Positions 17,421 to 25,844 of a stretch of 64,000 nucleotides of DNA are shown here, one piece after another. The notes below the pieces were generated by a model. The model had not been told where the DNA came from, did no database searches, and was given only the letters and a program-made list of their open reading frames with translations. The DNA is from Actinomycetota bacterium (GTDB lineage: Bacteria > Actinomycetota > Actinomycetes > S36-B12 > CAIYMF01). The translations under genes and the position numbers were made by a program. The DNA lies in contig JAPLAU010000032.1 in the NCBI GenBank assembly GCA_026393115.1, positions 1-64,000 on the forward strand, read 5' to 3'. The first letter of the stretch is position 1. Every line of letters starts with the position of its first letter.

Positions 17421-19871
17421 GTGTCCGTGTCCCTACCCTCGCGCGCCCGCATTGTGATTGTCGGGGGCGGTGTCATTGGTTGCTCCATCGCGTACCACTT
17501 GACCAAGCTCGGCGTGAGTGACGTGCTGCTACTTGAGAAGCACGAACTCACTGCCGGAACCACGTGGCACGCGGCGGGCCTGATCACAAGTGCCGGCTAC
17601 AAAGATGAGACCTCGCTGTGGTTCTCGAGGTATTCGCGCGATTTGTATGCCCGACTTGAGGAGGAGACGGGTCACTCCACCGGCTTCCGCCCCGTCGGGC
17701 ACCTTCACATCGCAACTGACGTGCATCACCGCGAGTCAATTCGCCGCGAGCGTGACTTCCAGGTGGGTTATGGCGTTCCGAACGAACTCATCGGACCCAA
17801 CGAAGTGCTGCAACTGTTCCCCTTGCTCAAAGTTGATGATGTGCTCGAAGCGTCCTATGTCGTTGACGAAGGGCGCGCCGATCCAGTGGGTGTTGCCACG
17901 TCGTTGGCGAAGGGGGCACAACTCGGTGGCGCAACGATCGCTACGGGCGTGACGGTGACGGGATTCATTCGTGAAGGTCGTCGTATTACCGGTGTCACGA
18001 CCGACCAAGGCGATGTCGCATGCGAAACGGTCGTCGTCGCCGCGGGATTGTGGGCGCGACAGTTGGCTCGAACTGTGGGCGTAGACATTCCGTTGCAAGC
18101 AGCCGAGCACTACTACTTGCTGACCGAACCGATGGAAGGCGTGAACCGCGACCTTCCGATCGTTGAAGACCCGGAGTCCTATGGCTACTACCGCGAAGAG
18201 GGCGGCGGCATGTTGGTCGGGCTCTTCGAGCCCGAGGGAGCAGCGTGGTACCCCGAAGGTGCACCCAACGACTTCGCGTTCGGCACGATTCCTGCTGACT
18301 GGGATCGCATGGCACCGCACCTTGATCGTGCGATGGCGCGCATTCCGAGTCTGGCCGACGCGGGCATTCGCACCCTGTTCTGCGGACCCGAGAGTTTCAC
18401 CGCCGATGTGGCGCCGATGCTCGGACCAGTGCCCGAGGTCGAAGGCATGTTCGCCGCCGCAGGGCTCAACTCCGTGGGAATCCTGTCGGGCGGAGGCGTT
18501 GGAAGCGCCCTGGCCACGTGGATCATCGAAGGCTACTGCCCCGTCGACATCACGGCGTTCACGGTCGAGCGGGCAAACCCCCACGAGAACACCTTGAGGT
18601 TCCGTAGCGAGCGCATCGTCGAACAACTCGGTGTTCTCTTCGGTGACAGTACGCCGCCAACGTTCCACCAGAAGACTGCGCGCGGAATTCGTCGAACACC
18701 ACTGCACGAAGTGTGGGAGCGCAAGGGTGCGTACTTCGCGCCCTCGGCTGGCTGGGAATACCCCGAATGGTTCTCGCCCACTGGCGAAAACCCGCACCTT
18801 CCGTACACATGGGGACGTGGCTATTGGACTCCCATCGTCGCCGAGGAGCACCGCGTGATTCGCGAGGCTGTTGGTGTGATGGACATGACGCTCATGTCGA
18901 AGTTCCTCGTGCAGGGCCCGCACGCGGCGGACATTCTCGATCGACTCAGCGCCAACGACGTTGCGGGTGCTGTCGGACGCGTCGTCTACACGCAGTGGCT
19001 CAACGATCGTGGCGGCATCATGGCCGACCTCACTGTGACGCGACTCGACGAGCAGCGATTCATGGTGGTGGTCTCCGACGTCACTCATCGTCGGGTCGAG
19101 AAGATGCTCAACGACGAAGTGCGCGAAGACGAATTCGCGACCGTCACCGACGTCACGGCGGGGTACACGCTCCTCACGGTTCAGGGTCCCAACTCGCGAG
19201 AGTTGCTGCAGCGAGTGAGTCCTGATGATTTGTCGGAAGAAGCGTTCCCGTACCTCACTGCTCAAGAGATTGAGGTCGGTTACTCGCGCATGCTGGCGCT
19301 TCGCGTGACGTACGTCGGTGAACTCGGTTTCGAACTGTACGTTCCTGCTGACCAGGCCGTATCGGTGTGGGAGACCTTGGAAGCTGTCGGCGATGATCTC
19401 GGTCTCAAGCCGGTGGGTCTGGCTGCGATGAATGGCCTGCGCCTGGAGAAGGGCTACCGCGATTACGGTGTCGACATCGAAAACACCGACGATCCCGTGT
19501 CGTCGGGCCTTGCATTCGCTGTTGCGTGGGACAAGCCGACGGAATTTCGCGGCAAGGCGGCGTTGCAGGCCAAGCGTGGAGATAAGCGCGAGCGTACGGT
19601 GTCGGTGTTGCTTGATTCGCCGGATCCTTTGCTCTACGGATCTGAGCCGGTGTTCCACAATGGAGAGTGGATCGGGTACGTGCTCGCGGGTGGTTACGGC
19701 TACACGCTGGGGGCTGCGGTTGGCTTGGCAACCATCATCTGGGATGAAGGCGTTACTCCCAGCTGGCTAGCCGAGGGTGGCTTTGAAGTCGTCGTCGCCG
19801 GCGAGCGGTGGCCCGCCACGCTGTCGATTCGTCCGTTCTACGATCCCGATCGCGTGCGCGTTCGCGGGTAG
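17421..19871 (+). CDS. FAD-dependent dimethylglycine/sarcosine dehydrogenase-like protein (DAO-GcvT fusion)
   Basis: An 816-residue fusion. The N-terminal DAO-type FAD oxidoreductase has a dinucleotide motif IVGGGVIGCSIAYHL and an ELTAGTTWHAAG segment, as in dimethylglycine and sarcosine dehydrogenases. The C-terminal half is a GcvT/aminomethyltransferase-like domain (VQGPNSRELL ... YVGELGFELYVP ... GLRLEKGYRDYG) that would pass the one-carbon unit to tetrahydrofolate. The length fits the family (about 800-850). GTG 17421 follows an AGGAG. It probably oxidises an N-methyl amine or amino acid imported by the Pot-like transporter; the exact substrate is open. Confidence 0.85.
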   Translation: MSVSLPSRARIVIVGGGVIGCSIAYHLTKLGVSDVLLLEKHELTAGTTWHAAGLITSAGYKDETSLWFSRYSRDLYARLEEETGHSTGFRPVGHLHIATDVHHRESIRRERDFQVGYGVPNELIGPNEVLQLFPLLKVDDVLEASYVVDEGRADPVGVATSLAKGAQLGGATIATGVTVTGFIREGRRITGVTTDQGDVACETVVVAAGLWARQLARTVGVDIPLQAAEHYYLLTEPMEGVNRDLPIVEDPESYGYYREEGGGMLVGLFEPEGAAWYPEGAPNDFAFGTIPADWDRMAPHLDRAMARIPSLADAGIRTLFCGPESFTADVAPMLGPVPEVEGMFAAAGLNSVGILSGGGVGSALATWIIEGYCPVDITAFTVERANPHENTLRFRSERIVEQLGVLFGDSTPPTFHQKTARGIRRTPLHEVWERKGAYFAPSAGWEYPEWFSPTGENPHLPYTWGRGYWTPIVAEEHRVIREAVGVMDMTLMSKFLVQGPHAADILDRLSANDVAGAVGRVVYTQWLNDRGGIMADLTVTRLDEQRFMVVVSDVTHRRVEKMLNDEVREDEFATVTDVTAGYTLLTVQGPNSRELLQRVSPDDLSEEAFPYLTAQEIEVGYSRMLALRVTYVGELGFELYVPADQAVSVWETLEAVGDDLGLKPVGLAAMNGLRLEKGYRDYGVDIENTDDPVSSGLAFAVAWDKPTEFRGKAALQAKRGDKRERTVSVLLDSPDPLLYGSEPVFHNGEWIGYVLAGGYGYTLGAAVGLATIIWDEGVTPSWLAEGGFEVVVAGERWPATLSIRPFYDPDRVRVRG

Positions 19872-20024
19872 TTGCGCTGACAGTTCGCGGAAAAGCGTGA
19901 GGAGTGTGTTGAGGAAGTGACGTGAAACACTCAAGACCTAGCGCCGACCTGATCGTGTCACTAGTGTCGGTTGTATCGCATTCGGGTGTGGTGACTGTAC
20001 GTTTGACCTCGAGGAGTTGCACTC

Positions 20025-21842
20025 ATGACGTCGCCCCCGCTTCAGTCGTCGGCTGGTTACCCAGCTGACGAGGCGTTGCGCGACCAGCGCGAAATCTTGG
20101 CGAGGATTGCACGCGGTGAGGAAGTGCATTCGGTCCTTCGCGAAATCGCGCTCTTTGCTGAGCGACGAGCACCAGGTGGTACCTCAGTCAATCTGATGAT
20201 GTACGACGAATCCTCCGATGAATTGCTGTCAACCGGCGGCCAGCCTTCACTTCCCGATGCATTCCTTGCCGCGCTTCAGGGTCTGCGTCCAGGGCCTGCA
20301 GTCGGATCCTGTGGCACGGCGGCCTACCGGCGTGAGCAAGTCATCACCGAGGACGTGGTGGGCGATGCATTGTGGATTGGCCTCGACGAACTCATGGTCG
20401 CCAATGGTTTCCGTGCGTCCTGGTCCACGCCCATCCTTGATCCGAAAGGTGACCTTCTCGGAACCTTCGGGATGTACTACCCCGATGTGCGTTCGCCAAC
20501 GGCTGACGAGTACGAACTCATGGACCTCTTTGTCTATCTTGCGGCCCTTACTCTCGAGCGCGCGCGCAGTGATGCGCGACTGCAGCGCCTCAGTGACGAG
20601 GATTGGCTGACGGGCCTGCTCAATGGGCGGGCATTCTTCGAGCGCATTGGTGCCCGTTTAGCCGGCGGATCGCTGGCCGCAATCATCTTGTTGGAGATTG
20701 ACGGGCTCAGTCACCTCACCGGTTCGCGTGGACATGGTGCAGCAAATGAAGTGGTGCGGGAAATCGCCGAGACTCTTACTCACTCACTTCCCGAGGACGC
20801 AACTTTGGCTCGGTTGTGGGGTAGCAGTATGGCCGTAATGCTTCCGAATGCCGCGATCCCCGACGTCATGGCGGCTGCGGTGATCGGACAGCTTGTCGTG
20901 GGCGCCGGTGGCCGAGTTGACGGAATATCCGCGGGACTCAGCGCGTGTGCAGGTGTGGCAGTTTCCGAACCGGGGCTGGGTGCCGAGGAACTGGTGGCAC
21001 GAGCCGATACTGCTCAGCGCCATGCGCGCGGTATTGGTCGGGGATCAATCGCGGTGTTCGATGCACAATTGGCGGCGAGTGATCGCGCGTTGCAGCAACT
21101 TGTTGATGATTTGCGCCGGGCGGTCGAGCAGGGCGAAATCACGGTTGCGTACCAGCCGATCGTTGACCTTGCGACCGGAGAGTTGATCGCTGTTGAGGCG
21201 CTCGCGAGGTGGCACCGCGAATCTCCGGCAGTGTTCATTCCATTGGCAGAGGGGGCCGGAATCGTGCACGAGATCGGGATGACCGTTCTCGACACAGCGC
21301 TGAGCGCGCTCGCAGGATGGTCAGATCGTGCTCCAGACCTCGTGTTGCACGTCAACCTGTCACCCGAGCAACTGCGGCGCACCGATCTGGTGGAGTCTGT
21401 GTTGAGTTTGCTGGCCAAGCATGGTGTGGAACCGTCGAGGCTGGTGTTGGAGATAACCGAGAGCTCTGAACTTGCCGCTGAATCTGCACTTGAACCGCTC
21501 AGCGAGTTGATTGCTCAAGGCGTGAGTTTGTCGCTCGATGACTTCGGCACTGGTTACTCCAGTCCCGGCCGATTGGTATCGATGCCCTTCGACACCTTGA
21601 AGATCGATCGCAGTTTTGTGTCGGCGATTGGCGACCTTCGGTCAGGAACTCCGGTGGCCCGCCTGCTGATGGCATTCGGTCGCGAACTCGGCCTCGAAGT
21701 CATCGCCGAGGGAGTCGAGACGGAAGAACAGCGTCAACGGCTGCTTGAAATGGGATGCCGTGTCGCGCAGGGATTCCTCTTCAGCAAGCCACTGAGTGAG
21801 AGTGATACGAAGGACATGCTGGGGGAGAGACTTCCGCTGTAG
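20025..21842 (+). CDS. GAF-GGDEF-EAL protein with degenerate GGDEF, probable c-di-GMP phosphodiesterase
   Basis: A 605-residue cytosolic protein: a GAF sensor (about residues 30-175), a GGDEF-like domain (about 190-345) and an EAL domain (about 355-600). The GGDEF active-site position reads RLWGSSMAVML, so the catalytic GGDEF is lost and cyclase activity is unlikely. The EAL domain keeps EALARW, the NLSPEQL block, ITES, DDFGTGYSS, KIDRSF and AEGVE, so c-di-GMP hydrolysis is expected. The GAF domain probably senses a small ligand or redox state. The start has GAGGAG upstream. It stands alone between the DAO-GcvT gene and a convergent LytR_C gene. Confidence 0.88.
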   Translation: MTSPPLQSSAGYPADEALRDQREILARIARGEEVHSVLREIALFAERRAPGGTSVNLMMYDESSDELLSTGGQPSLPDAFLAALQGLRPGPAVGSCGTAAYRREQVITEDVVGDALWIGLDELMVANGFRASWSTPILDPKGDLLGTFGMYYPDVRSPTADEYELMDLFVYLAALTLERARSDARLQRLSDEDWLTGLLNGRAFFERIGARLAGGSLAAIILLEIDGLSHLTGSRGHGAANEVVREIAETLTHSLPEDATLARLWGSSMAVMLPNAAIPDVMAAAVIGQLVVGAGGRVDGISAGLSACAGVAVSEPGLGAEELVARADTAQRHARGIGRGSIAVFDAQLAASDRALQQLVDDLRRAVEQGEITVAYQPIVDLATGELIAVEALARWHRESPAVFIPLAEGAGIVHEIGMTVLDTALSALAGWSDRAPDLVLHVNLSPEQLRRTDLVESVLSLLAKHGVEPSRLVLEITESSELAAESALEPLSELIAQGVSLSLDDFGTGYSSPGRLVSMPFDTLKIDRSFVSAIGDLRSGTPVARLLMAFGRELGLEVIAEGVETEEQRQRLLEMGCRVAQGFLFSKPLSESDTKDMLGERLPL

Positions 21843-21846
21843 AGCG

Positions 21847-22452
21847 TTACGCCGACGGGGTCGCTGACGCAGCGGATTTCGAGGCGCAGCCGGCGCCTGT
21901 AGTCGTGGGCGACGGGGAGGCAATTGATCCTGCAACCTGAGCGTTGCTGAGGATGGCGCCAAAGTCAGGGCCAACTGCGAGGTCAATGGCGGTTCCAGTG
22001 GTGTCGTTTGCCACCAAAGTTGCGCCGGGAATGTAGAGGGCCAACAGTTGGGCGGCGGGCTCGCCGTCTGGGCCGTACCTGATCTCGGCCACACCCTTGA
22101 CGACTACCCCAGCCGGATCGTTGGCGACCGTTCCGATGGCGAATCCGCGTTTCTTGGTTTCTGCCGCGGTGCGACGGGCGAGGCCGGACGTCTTGGTCGA
22201 GTTGTAGACGTTCACCTTCACTTTGGCAGGTTTGGGAAGGCTCGCGCCTGGTGTGACGGACACTGTCACACAGGGAGCCGGAGTCGGTGCGACGGTCGTC
22301 GAGGTGCGGCCAGCGAAGAACCGGGAAACGCCGAATCCCGCAGCGAAGAGTGCCAACATCGCAAGGATGAGCAGCACAATGGTGATCGGCTTGGTACCTC
22401 CGCGCGATGAACCACTGCGCTGACCGCTGGGCGCGCGCTGACTCATAGTCAT
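21847..22452 (-). CDS. Membrane-anchored LytR_C-domain protein
   Basis: A 201-residue protein: a short basic, Ser/Gly-rich cytoplasmic N-terminus, one membrane segment (about residues 23-46), a linker, then a LytR_C domain. The domain is recognised by VKVNVYNSTKTSGLA and the RGFAIGTVAND that follows. The tail is Ser/Thr/Pro-rich. LytR_C domains lie outside the membrane in actinobacteria, often attached to LCP ligases or standing alone; their function is thought to be in the envelope but is not established. The start is ATG 22450-22452 or 22444-22446. Confidence 0.75.
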   Translation of the reverse strand: MTMSQRAPSGQRSGSSRGGTKPITIVLLILAMLALFAAGFGVSRFFAGRTSTTVAPTPAPCVTVSVTPGASLPKPAKVKVNVYNSTKTSGLARRTAAETKKRGFAIGTVANDPAGVVVKGVAEIRYGPDGEPAAQLLALYIPGATLVANDTTGTAIDLAVGPDFGAILSNAQVAGSIASPSPTTTGAGCASKSAASATPSA

Positions 22453-22527
22453 ACACTAACCGGACGACCGGGTGAAGTGGTGACGACGCGCGTGATCGAT
22501 GCGCAGTCCGGGTGATCCTTCGTCCGT

Positions 22528-22826
22528 GGTGGCGTGACGGGAATGCTCGTCGCAGGCTGACGAGAAATTCCCTTACCCGCCACCTTGATTCTCGGGTTGG
22601 TCTAGGTGGCGTGACGGGAATGCTCGTCGCAGGCTGACGAGAAATTCCCTTACCCGCCACCTAGACTCCCGGTTTTCGGTTGGTCTAGGTGGCGTGACGG
22701 GAATGCTCGTCGCAGGCTCCGAGAAATTCCTTTACCCGCCACCTTGATTCCCGGTTTTCGGTTGGTCTAGGTGGCGTGACGGGAATGCTCGTCGCAGGCT
22801 CCGAGAAATTCCCTTACCCGCCAACC
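22528..22826. repeat. Tandem array of four 56-57 bp palindromic units
   Basis: Four near-identical palindromes lie at 22528-22584, 22605-22661, 22688-22743 and 22770-22826. Each pairs GGTGGCG...GGGAAT.CTCGTC with GACGAG..ATTCCC...CGCCACC around a 7-nt loop. Units 1 and 2 carry CTGACGAG at the loop; units 3 and 4 carry CTCCGAG, so the second arm is shortened by one base. The 20-26 bp spacers alternate between starting TTGATT and TAGACT and all end TTGGTCTA, suggesting the array grew by two-unit duplication. It fills the 489-bp gap between the LytR_C gene and tRNA-Ser; I see no gene in the gap. Confidence 0.85.
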
Positions 22827-22830
22827 TAGA

Positions 22831-22955
22831 CTCCCGAATCCGGGCGCTCAGCGACAGCCTTCGGCTGTGAGCGGAGGATGCGGGACCCGTCGCTTCGCTC
22901 CTCCCGAATCCGGGCGCTCAGCGACAGCCTTCGGCTGTGAGCGGAGGATGCGGGA
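22831..22955. repeat. 70-bp-period direct repeat containing the tRNA-Ser 3' end and its terminator hairpin
   Basis: A 55-bp sequence beginning CTCCCGAATCCGGGCGCTCA occurs at 22831-22885 and again at 22901-22955. Each copy holds the hairpin ACAGCC-ttc-GGCTGT, followed by the last 14 nt of the tRNA-Ser gene. Only the second copy joins a complete tRNA. The first is a 3' tRNA fragment plus terminator, a structure left by tRNA-targeted integration or local duplication. Confidence 0.8.
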
Positions 22956-23026
22956 TTCGAACCCGCGCGGGCTTGCACCCAACACGCTTTCCAAGCGTGC
23001 GCACTAGGCCACTATGCGAATCCTCC
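22942..23026 (-). tRNA. tRNA-Ser (anticodon GGA)
   Basis: An 85-nt class II tRNA. The acceptor arms are GGAGGAT and ATCCTCC with discriminator G. The anticodon stem-loop CGCTTGGAAAGCG gives anticodon GGA. A long variable arm and a T-loop GGTTCGAATCC follow. CCA is not encoded. A TTC-loop hairpin just after the 3' end is the probable terminator. It reads UCC and UCU codons. Confidence 0.93.
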
Positions 23027-23090
23027 GCGTCAGAACTTACCTGCTCGGCCTGATACCCCGTGACCCGCGGTAGCCCCATCGCGTACTGTT

Positions 23091-23187
23091 GGGCCCGACC
23101 CCTCGTGCGGCGTCACCCCGCTGAATCCCCCCAGGGCCGGAAGGCAGCAAGGGTAGGCAGGCTCTGGCGGGTGTGCGGGGGGTCCCT
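23091..23187 (+). ncRNA. ffs: SRP RNA (4.5S-type, small bacterial)
   Basis: The conserved SRP domain IV apical hairpin is present (AGGGCCGGAAGGCAGCAAGG and the sequence that follows). It is closed by complementary flanks: ACCCC and CCCCCC on the 5' side against GGGGGGT on the 3' side. About 97 nt, the size of the bacterial 4.5S RNA that pairs with Ffh for cotranslational targeting. Its place just upstream of dnaX is the usual actinobacterial arrangement. The ends are approximate. Confidence 0.88.
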
Positions 23188-23217
23188 TCATGTTGGTGTC
23201 GCGACTAGGGTGGCGAC

Positions 23218-25038
23218 GTGACCTTGGCGTTGTACCGCACCTACCGACCCGGCCGGTTTGCCGACGTGATTGGGCAGGAGCACGTCACCGGTCCCCTCTC
23301 GCGGGCTCTGGATTCCGATCGCGTCCATCATGCGTATCTGTTCAGTGGGCCCCGTGGATGTGGCAAGACCTCGAGCGCTCGCATCCTCGCGCGCAGTCTC
23401 AACTGCTCGGAAGGTCCGACCTCGGAGCCGTGCGCCGTGTGCGATTCATGTGTCGCGCTAGCTCCGAATGGCCCCGGCTCGCTCGACGTGATCGAACTCG
23501 ATGCGGCGAGCAACCGAGGAATCGATCAGGCCCGCGATCTGCGCGAGCGCGCAGCCTATGCACCTGCCTCGTCGCGCTACAAGGTGTACATCATTGACGA
23601 GGCGCACCAACTCACGCCGGAAGCGGCCAACGCGCTCTTGAAGTTGGTTGAAGAGCCGCCCGCGCACTTGCGGTTCATCTTCGCGACAACCGAGCCCGAC
23701 AAGTTGATTGGCACGATCCGGTCGCGCACGCACCAGTACGCGTTCCGCCTCGTTCCCGATCGCACCCTGCAAGACCACCTTGCCTCGGTCTGTGATTCCG
23801 AAGGAATTGCGTATGAGCCGGCAGCGCTCGCGCTGGTGGCACGTGCCGGTCAAGGAAGTGTGCGCGACGCGCTGAGCGTGTTGGGGCAACTCATTGGCGG
23901 GTCTGGCGCTGCGGGTCTTACTTACGACGATGCGGTCGCACAGTTGGGCTTCACGGCTGACTCTCTACTTGACGAAGTCACCGAGGCATTGGCTACGAGC
24001 GATGGCCCCGCGTTGTTCAGTGTGATCGATCGCGTGGTGACGGGTGGCCATGATCCTCGTCGATTCGCTACCGATCTGCTCGAACGACTTCGTGACCTCA
24101 TCGTTCTTGCCGCTGCCCCGGACGCCGCATCCCACGGACTCGTTGATGCCTCACCTGATCGACTCGAGGTACTCGCCGGACAGGCCGAGCGGCTTGGACT
24201 TGCCGCACTATCGCGCGCTGCCGATCTCACCAATGAGGGACTTTCTGAGCTCAAGGGTGCGACGGCGCCGCGACTTCAATTGGAATTGTTGGCGGCGAGG
24301 TTGCTTCTCCCCGGTGCCGACGACGATGTGCGCGGCACGCTGGTGCGTCTCGACCGAGTGGAAGCGCGGCTCGCGCAGGGTCCGGCCGATGTGAGTGCGG
24401 CCGCTGCGACTCACCCTGTAGCGGCACCGAGTGCGCCGCCGCCGCGCCTGTCACAGGTGGCCCCCAGTACAGCGACGTCCCCTGCGTCGGTTCTGGCAGT
24501 TCCGGTTGTGTCAGCTCCGGCGGTTCCGCCGGCGTCAGTCGTAGCCGAAGCGCCACCGGCGTCGCCGCCTTCCAGTAACGACTCCCCTCGGGTCGATCTC
24601 GCGGCCGTGCGCACGATGTGGCCGGCGGTTCTCGAGAAGCTCAAACTCGACAGTCGGGTGGCATGGACTGCGTTCGAGCGCAGTGCACCCATCGGCGTCA
24701 GTGGTGACACTGTCACGGTGGCTGTACCTGAGAGTGGCACTCTCGCCTTCGCGCGCAAGTCCGGACACGACACGCGACTACGTGAAGCGATCTTGGCCGT
24801 AATGCATGTCGACCTCACCCCCGACCTCACCCTTGATCCGGGAGCGGTGGCTCCTTCCGGTGTTGCCTCCGATCCAGCCGATCAGTCGGCGCCGGCCAAG
24901 AAGGCGCGGGCTGCAGCGAAGGCAGCAGAAGAGCCCACGGTTGCTGATTCGGATGCCGACGATGACCAGATTTCCGGTGTCGCACTGGCGGCTCGCGAAC
25001 TAGGGGCCAAAGTGGTCGCCGAATACGACGAGAGTTGA
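23218..25038 (+). CDS. dnaX: DNA polymerase III subunits gamma/tau
   Basis: A 606-residue clamp-loader ATPase. It opens TLALYRTYRPGRFADVIGQE. Walker A is GPRGCGKTS (about residues 42-50), the zinc-module cysteines follow (C-x9-C-x2-C-x2-C), then Walker B with DEAH and the sensor region FATTEPDK. A Pro/Ala-rich linker (about 400-460) precedes a C-terminal tau-like domain. It loads the sliding clamp and tethers the polymerase. The start is GTG 23218. recR follows after 8 nt. A ybaB gene, often found between them, is absent here. Confidence 0.95.
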   Translation: MTLALYRTYRPGRFADVIGQEHVTGPLSRALDSDRVHHAYLFSGPRGCGKTSSARILARSLNCSEGPTSEPCAVCDSCVALAPNGPGSLDVIELDAASNRGIDQARDLRERAAYAPASSRYKVYIIDEAHQLTPEAANALLKLVEEPPAHLRFIFATTEPDKLIGTIRSRTHQYAFRLVPDRTLQDHLASVCDSEGIAYEPAALALVARAGQGSVRDALSVLGQLIGGSGAAGLTYDDAVAQLGFTADSLLDEVTEALATSDGPALFSVIDRVVTGGHDPRRFATDLLERLRDLIVLAAAPDAASHGLVDASPDRLEVLAGQAERLGLAALSRAADLTNEGLSELKGATAPRLQLELLAARLLLPGADDDVRGTLVRLDRVEARLAQGPADVSAAAATHPVAAPSAPPPRLSQVAPSTATSPASVLAVPVVSAPAVPPASVVAEAPPASPPSSNDSPRVDLAAVRTMWPAVLEKLKLDSRVAWTAFERSAPIGVSGDTVTVAVPESGTLAFARKSGHDTRLREAILAVMHVDLTPDLTLDPGAVAPSGVASDPADQSAPAKKARAAAKAAEEPTVADSDADDDQISGVALAARELGAKVVAEYDES

Positions 25039-25046
25039 GGTAGACC

Positions 25047-25646
25047 GTGTATGAAGGCGCCCTCGCCGATCTGATCGACGAGCTAGGTCGGCTGCCTGGC
25101 ATTGGTCCCAAGTCGGCGCAACGCATTGCCTTCTATCTCCTGGCGGCCGACCCCGAAGACGTGCGCCGGTTAGCCCACGCACTAACCGAAGTCAAAGAGC
25201 GTGTGAAGTTCTGCCGGGTATGCGGAAACGTGAGTGAAGAAGACGAGTGTCGAATCTGCCGCGACCCGCGACGAGATCTGTCGATGATTTGCGTGGTCGA
25301 GGAAAGCAAGGACGTCATCGCGATCGAGCGCACTCGTGAGTTCCGTGGCAGGTACCACGTCTTGGGTGGAGCCATCAGTCCCATTGAAGGTGTCGGGCCA
25401 GACGATCTGCGCATTCGCGAACTGATGACCCGCCTTGCCGATGGAGCTGTCACTGAGGTGATTCTCGCGACTGACCCCAATCTTGAAGGTGAGGCAACGG
25501 CCACCTACCTTGCGCGGCTGCTCTCGCCGCTCGATGTCGCGGTCTCACGACTCGCGAGTGGGCTGCCGGTGGGCGGCGATCTCGAGTACGCCGACGAGGT
25601 CACGCTGGGCCGCGCCTTCGAAGGTCGGCGACGCGTCAACGAGTGA
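25047..25646 (+). CDS. recR: Recombination mediator RecR
   Basis: A 199-residue protein of normal length. It has the helix-hairpin-helix [17 protein letters not shown], the zinc finger C-x2-C-x8-C-x2-C ([17 protein letters not shown]), a TOPRIM domain with CVVEESKD and [12 protein letters not shown], and the C-terminal [18 protein letters not shown]. It works with RecF/RecO to load RecA at gaps. The start is GTG 25047. A 116-bp repeat begins 7 bp after the stop codon. Confidence 0.95.
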   Translation: MYEGALADLIDELGRLPGIGPKSAQRIAFYLLAADPEDVRRLAHALTEVKERVKFCRVCGNVSEEDECRICRDPRRDLSMICVVEESKDVIAIERTREFRGRYHVLGGAISPIEGVGPDDLRIRELMTRLADGAVTEVILATDPNLEGEATATYLARLLSPLDVAVSRLASGLPVGGDLEYADEVTLGRAFEGRRRVNE

Positions 25647-25652
25647 GGTCGG

Positions 25653-25768
25653 GCGCGGTGTTTTACAAGTGCGGCCTGATGACTGGTGGGGGCGACTGCG
25701 AAAATCTGCCGCGGTGGTGATCTCAAGGCGAAAAAAGGGCATCGAGATAGCAAACCCGGCAGATTTTC
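25653..25768 (+). repeat. 116-bp palindromic repeat, copy 1 (solo, after recR)
   Basis: It matches copy 2 (26760-26875) at 109 of 116 positions, in the same orientation, 1107 bp apart. Its first 27 nt read ARCFTSAA-stop, equal to the last eight codons of the nuclease-like gene with one change, so it looks like the 3' tail of a lost paralogue. A perfect 12-bp inverted repeat follows (GAAAATCTGCCG 25700-25711, CGGCAGATTTTC 25757-25768) with partial inner pairing (ATCTC/GAGAT). Most mismatches with copy 2 fall in the loop. Confidence 0.85.
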
Positions 25769-25844
25769 CACGTTGAGTTCGCGACTGACCGGGGGCTGTG
25801 GATGACGCCAGCAGGGCGACCCTCGGCGGTGCGATTCTACGAGC

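Noticed and set aside
17736-19658. 640-codon open frame on the minus strand
   Set aside because: Antisense shadow of the DAO-GcvT gene caused by high GC; low-complexity translation and no recognisable domain.
22528-22826. CRISPR array
   Set aside because: Only four units of 56-57 bp, strongly palindromic, with spacers nearly identical to each other and no cas genes.
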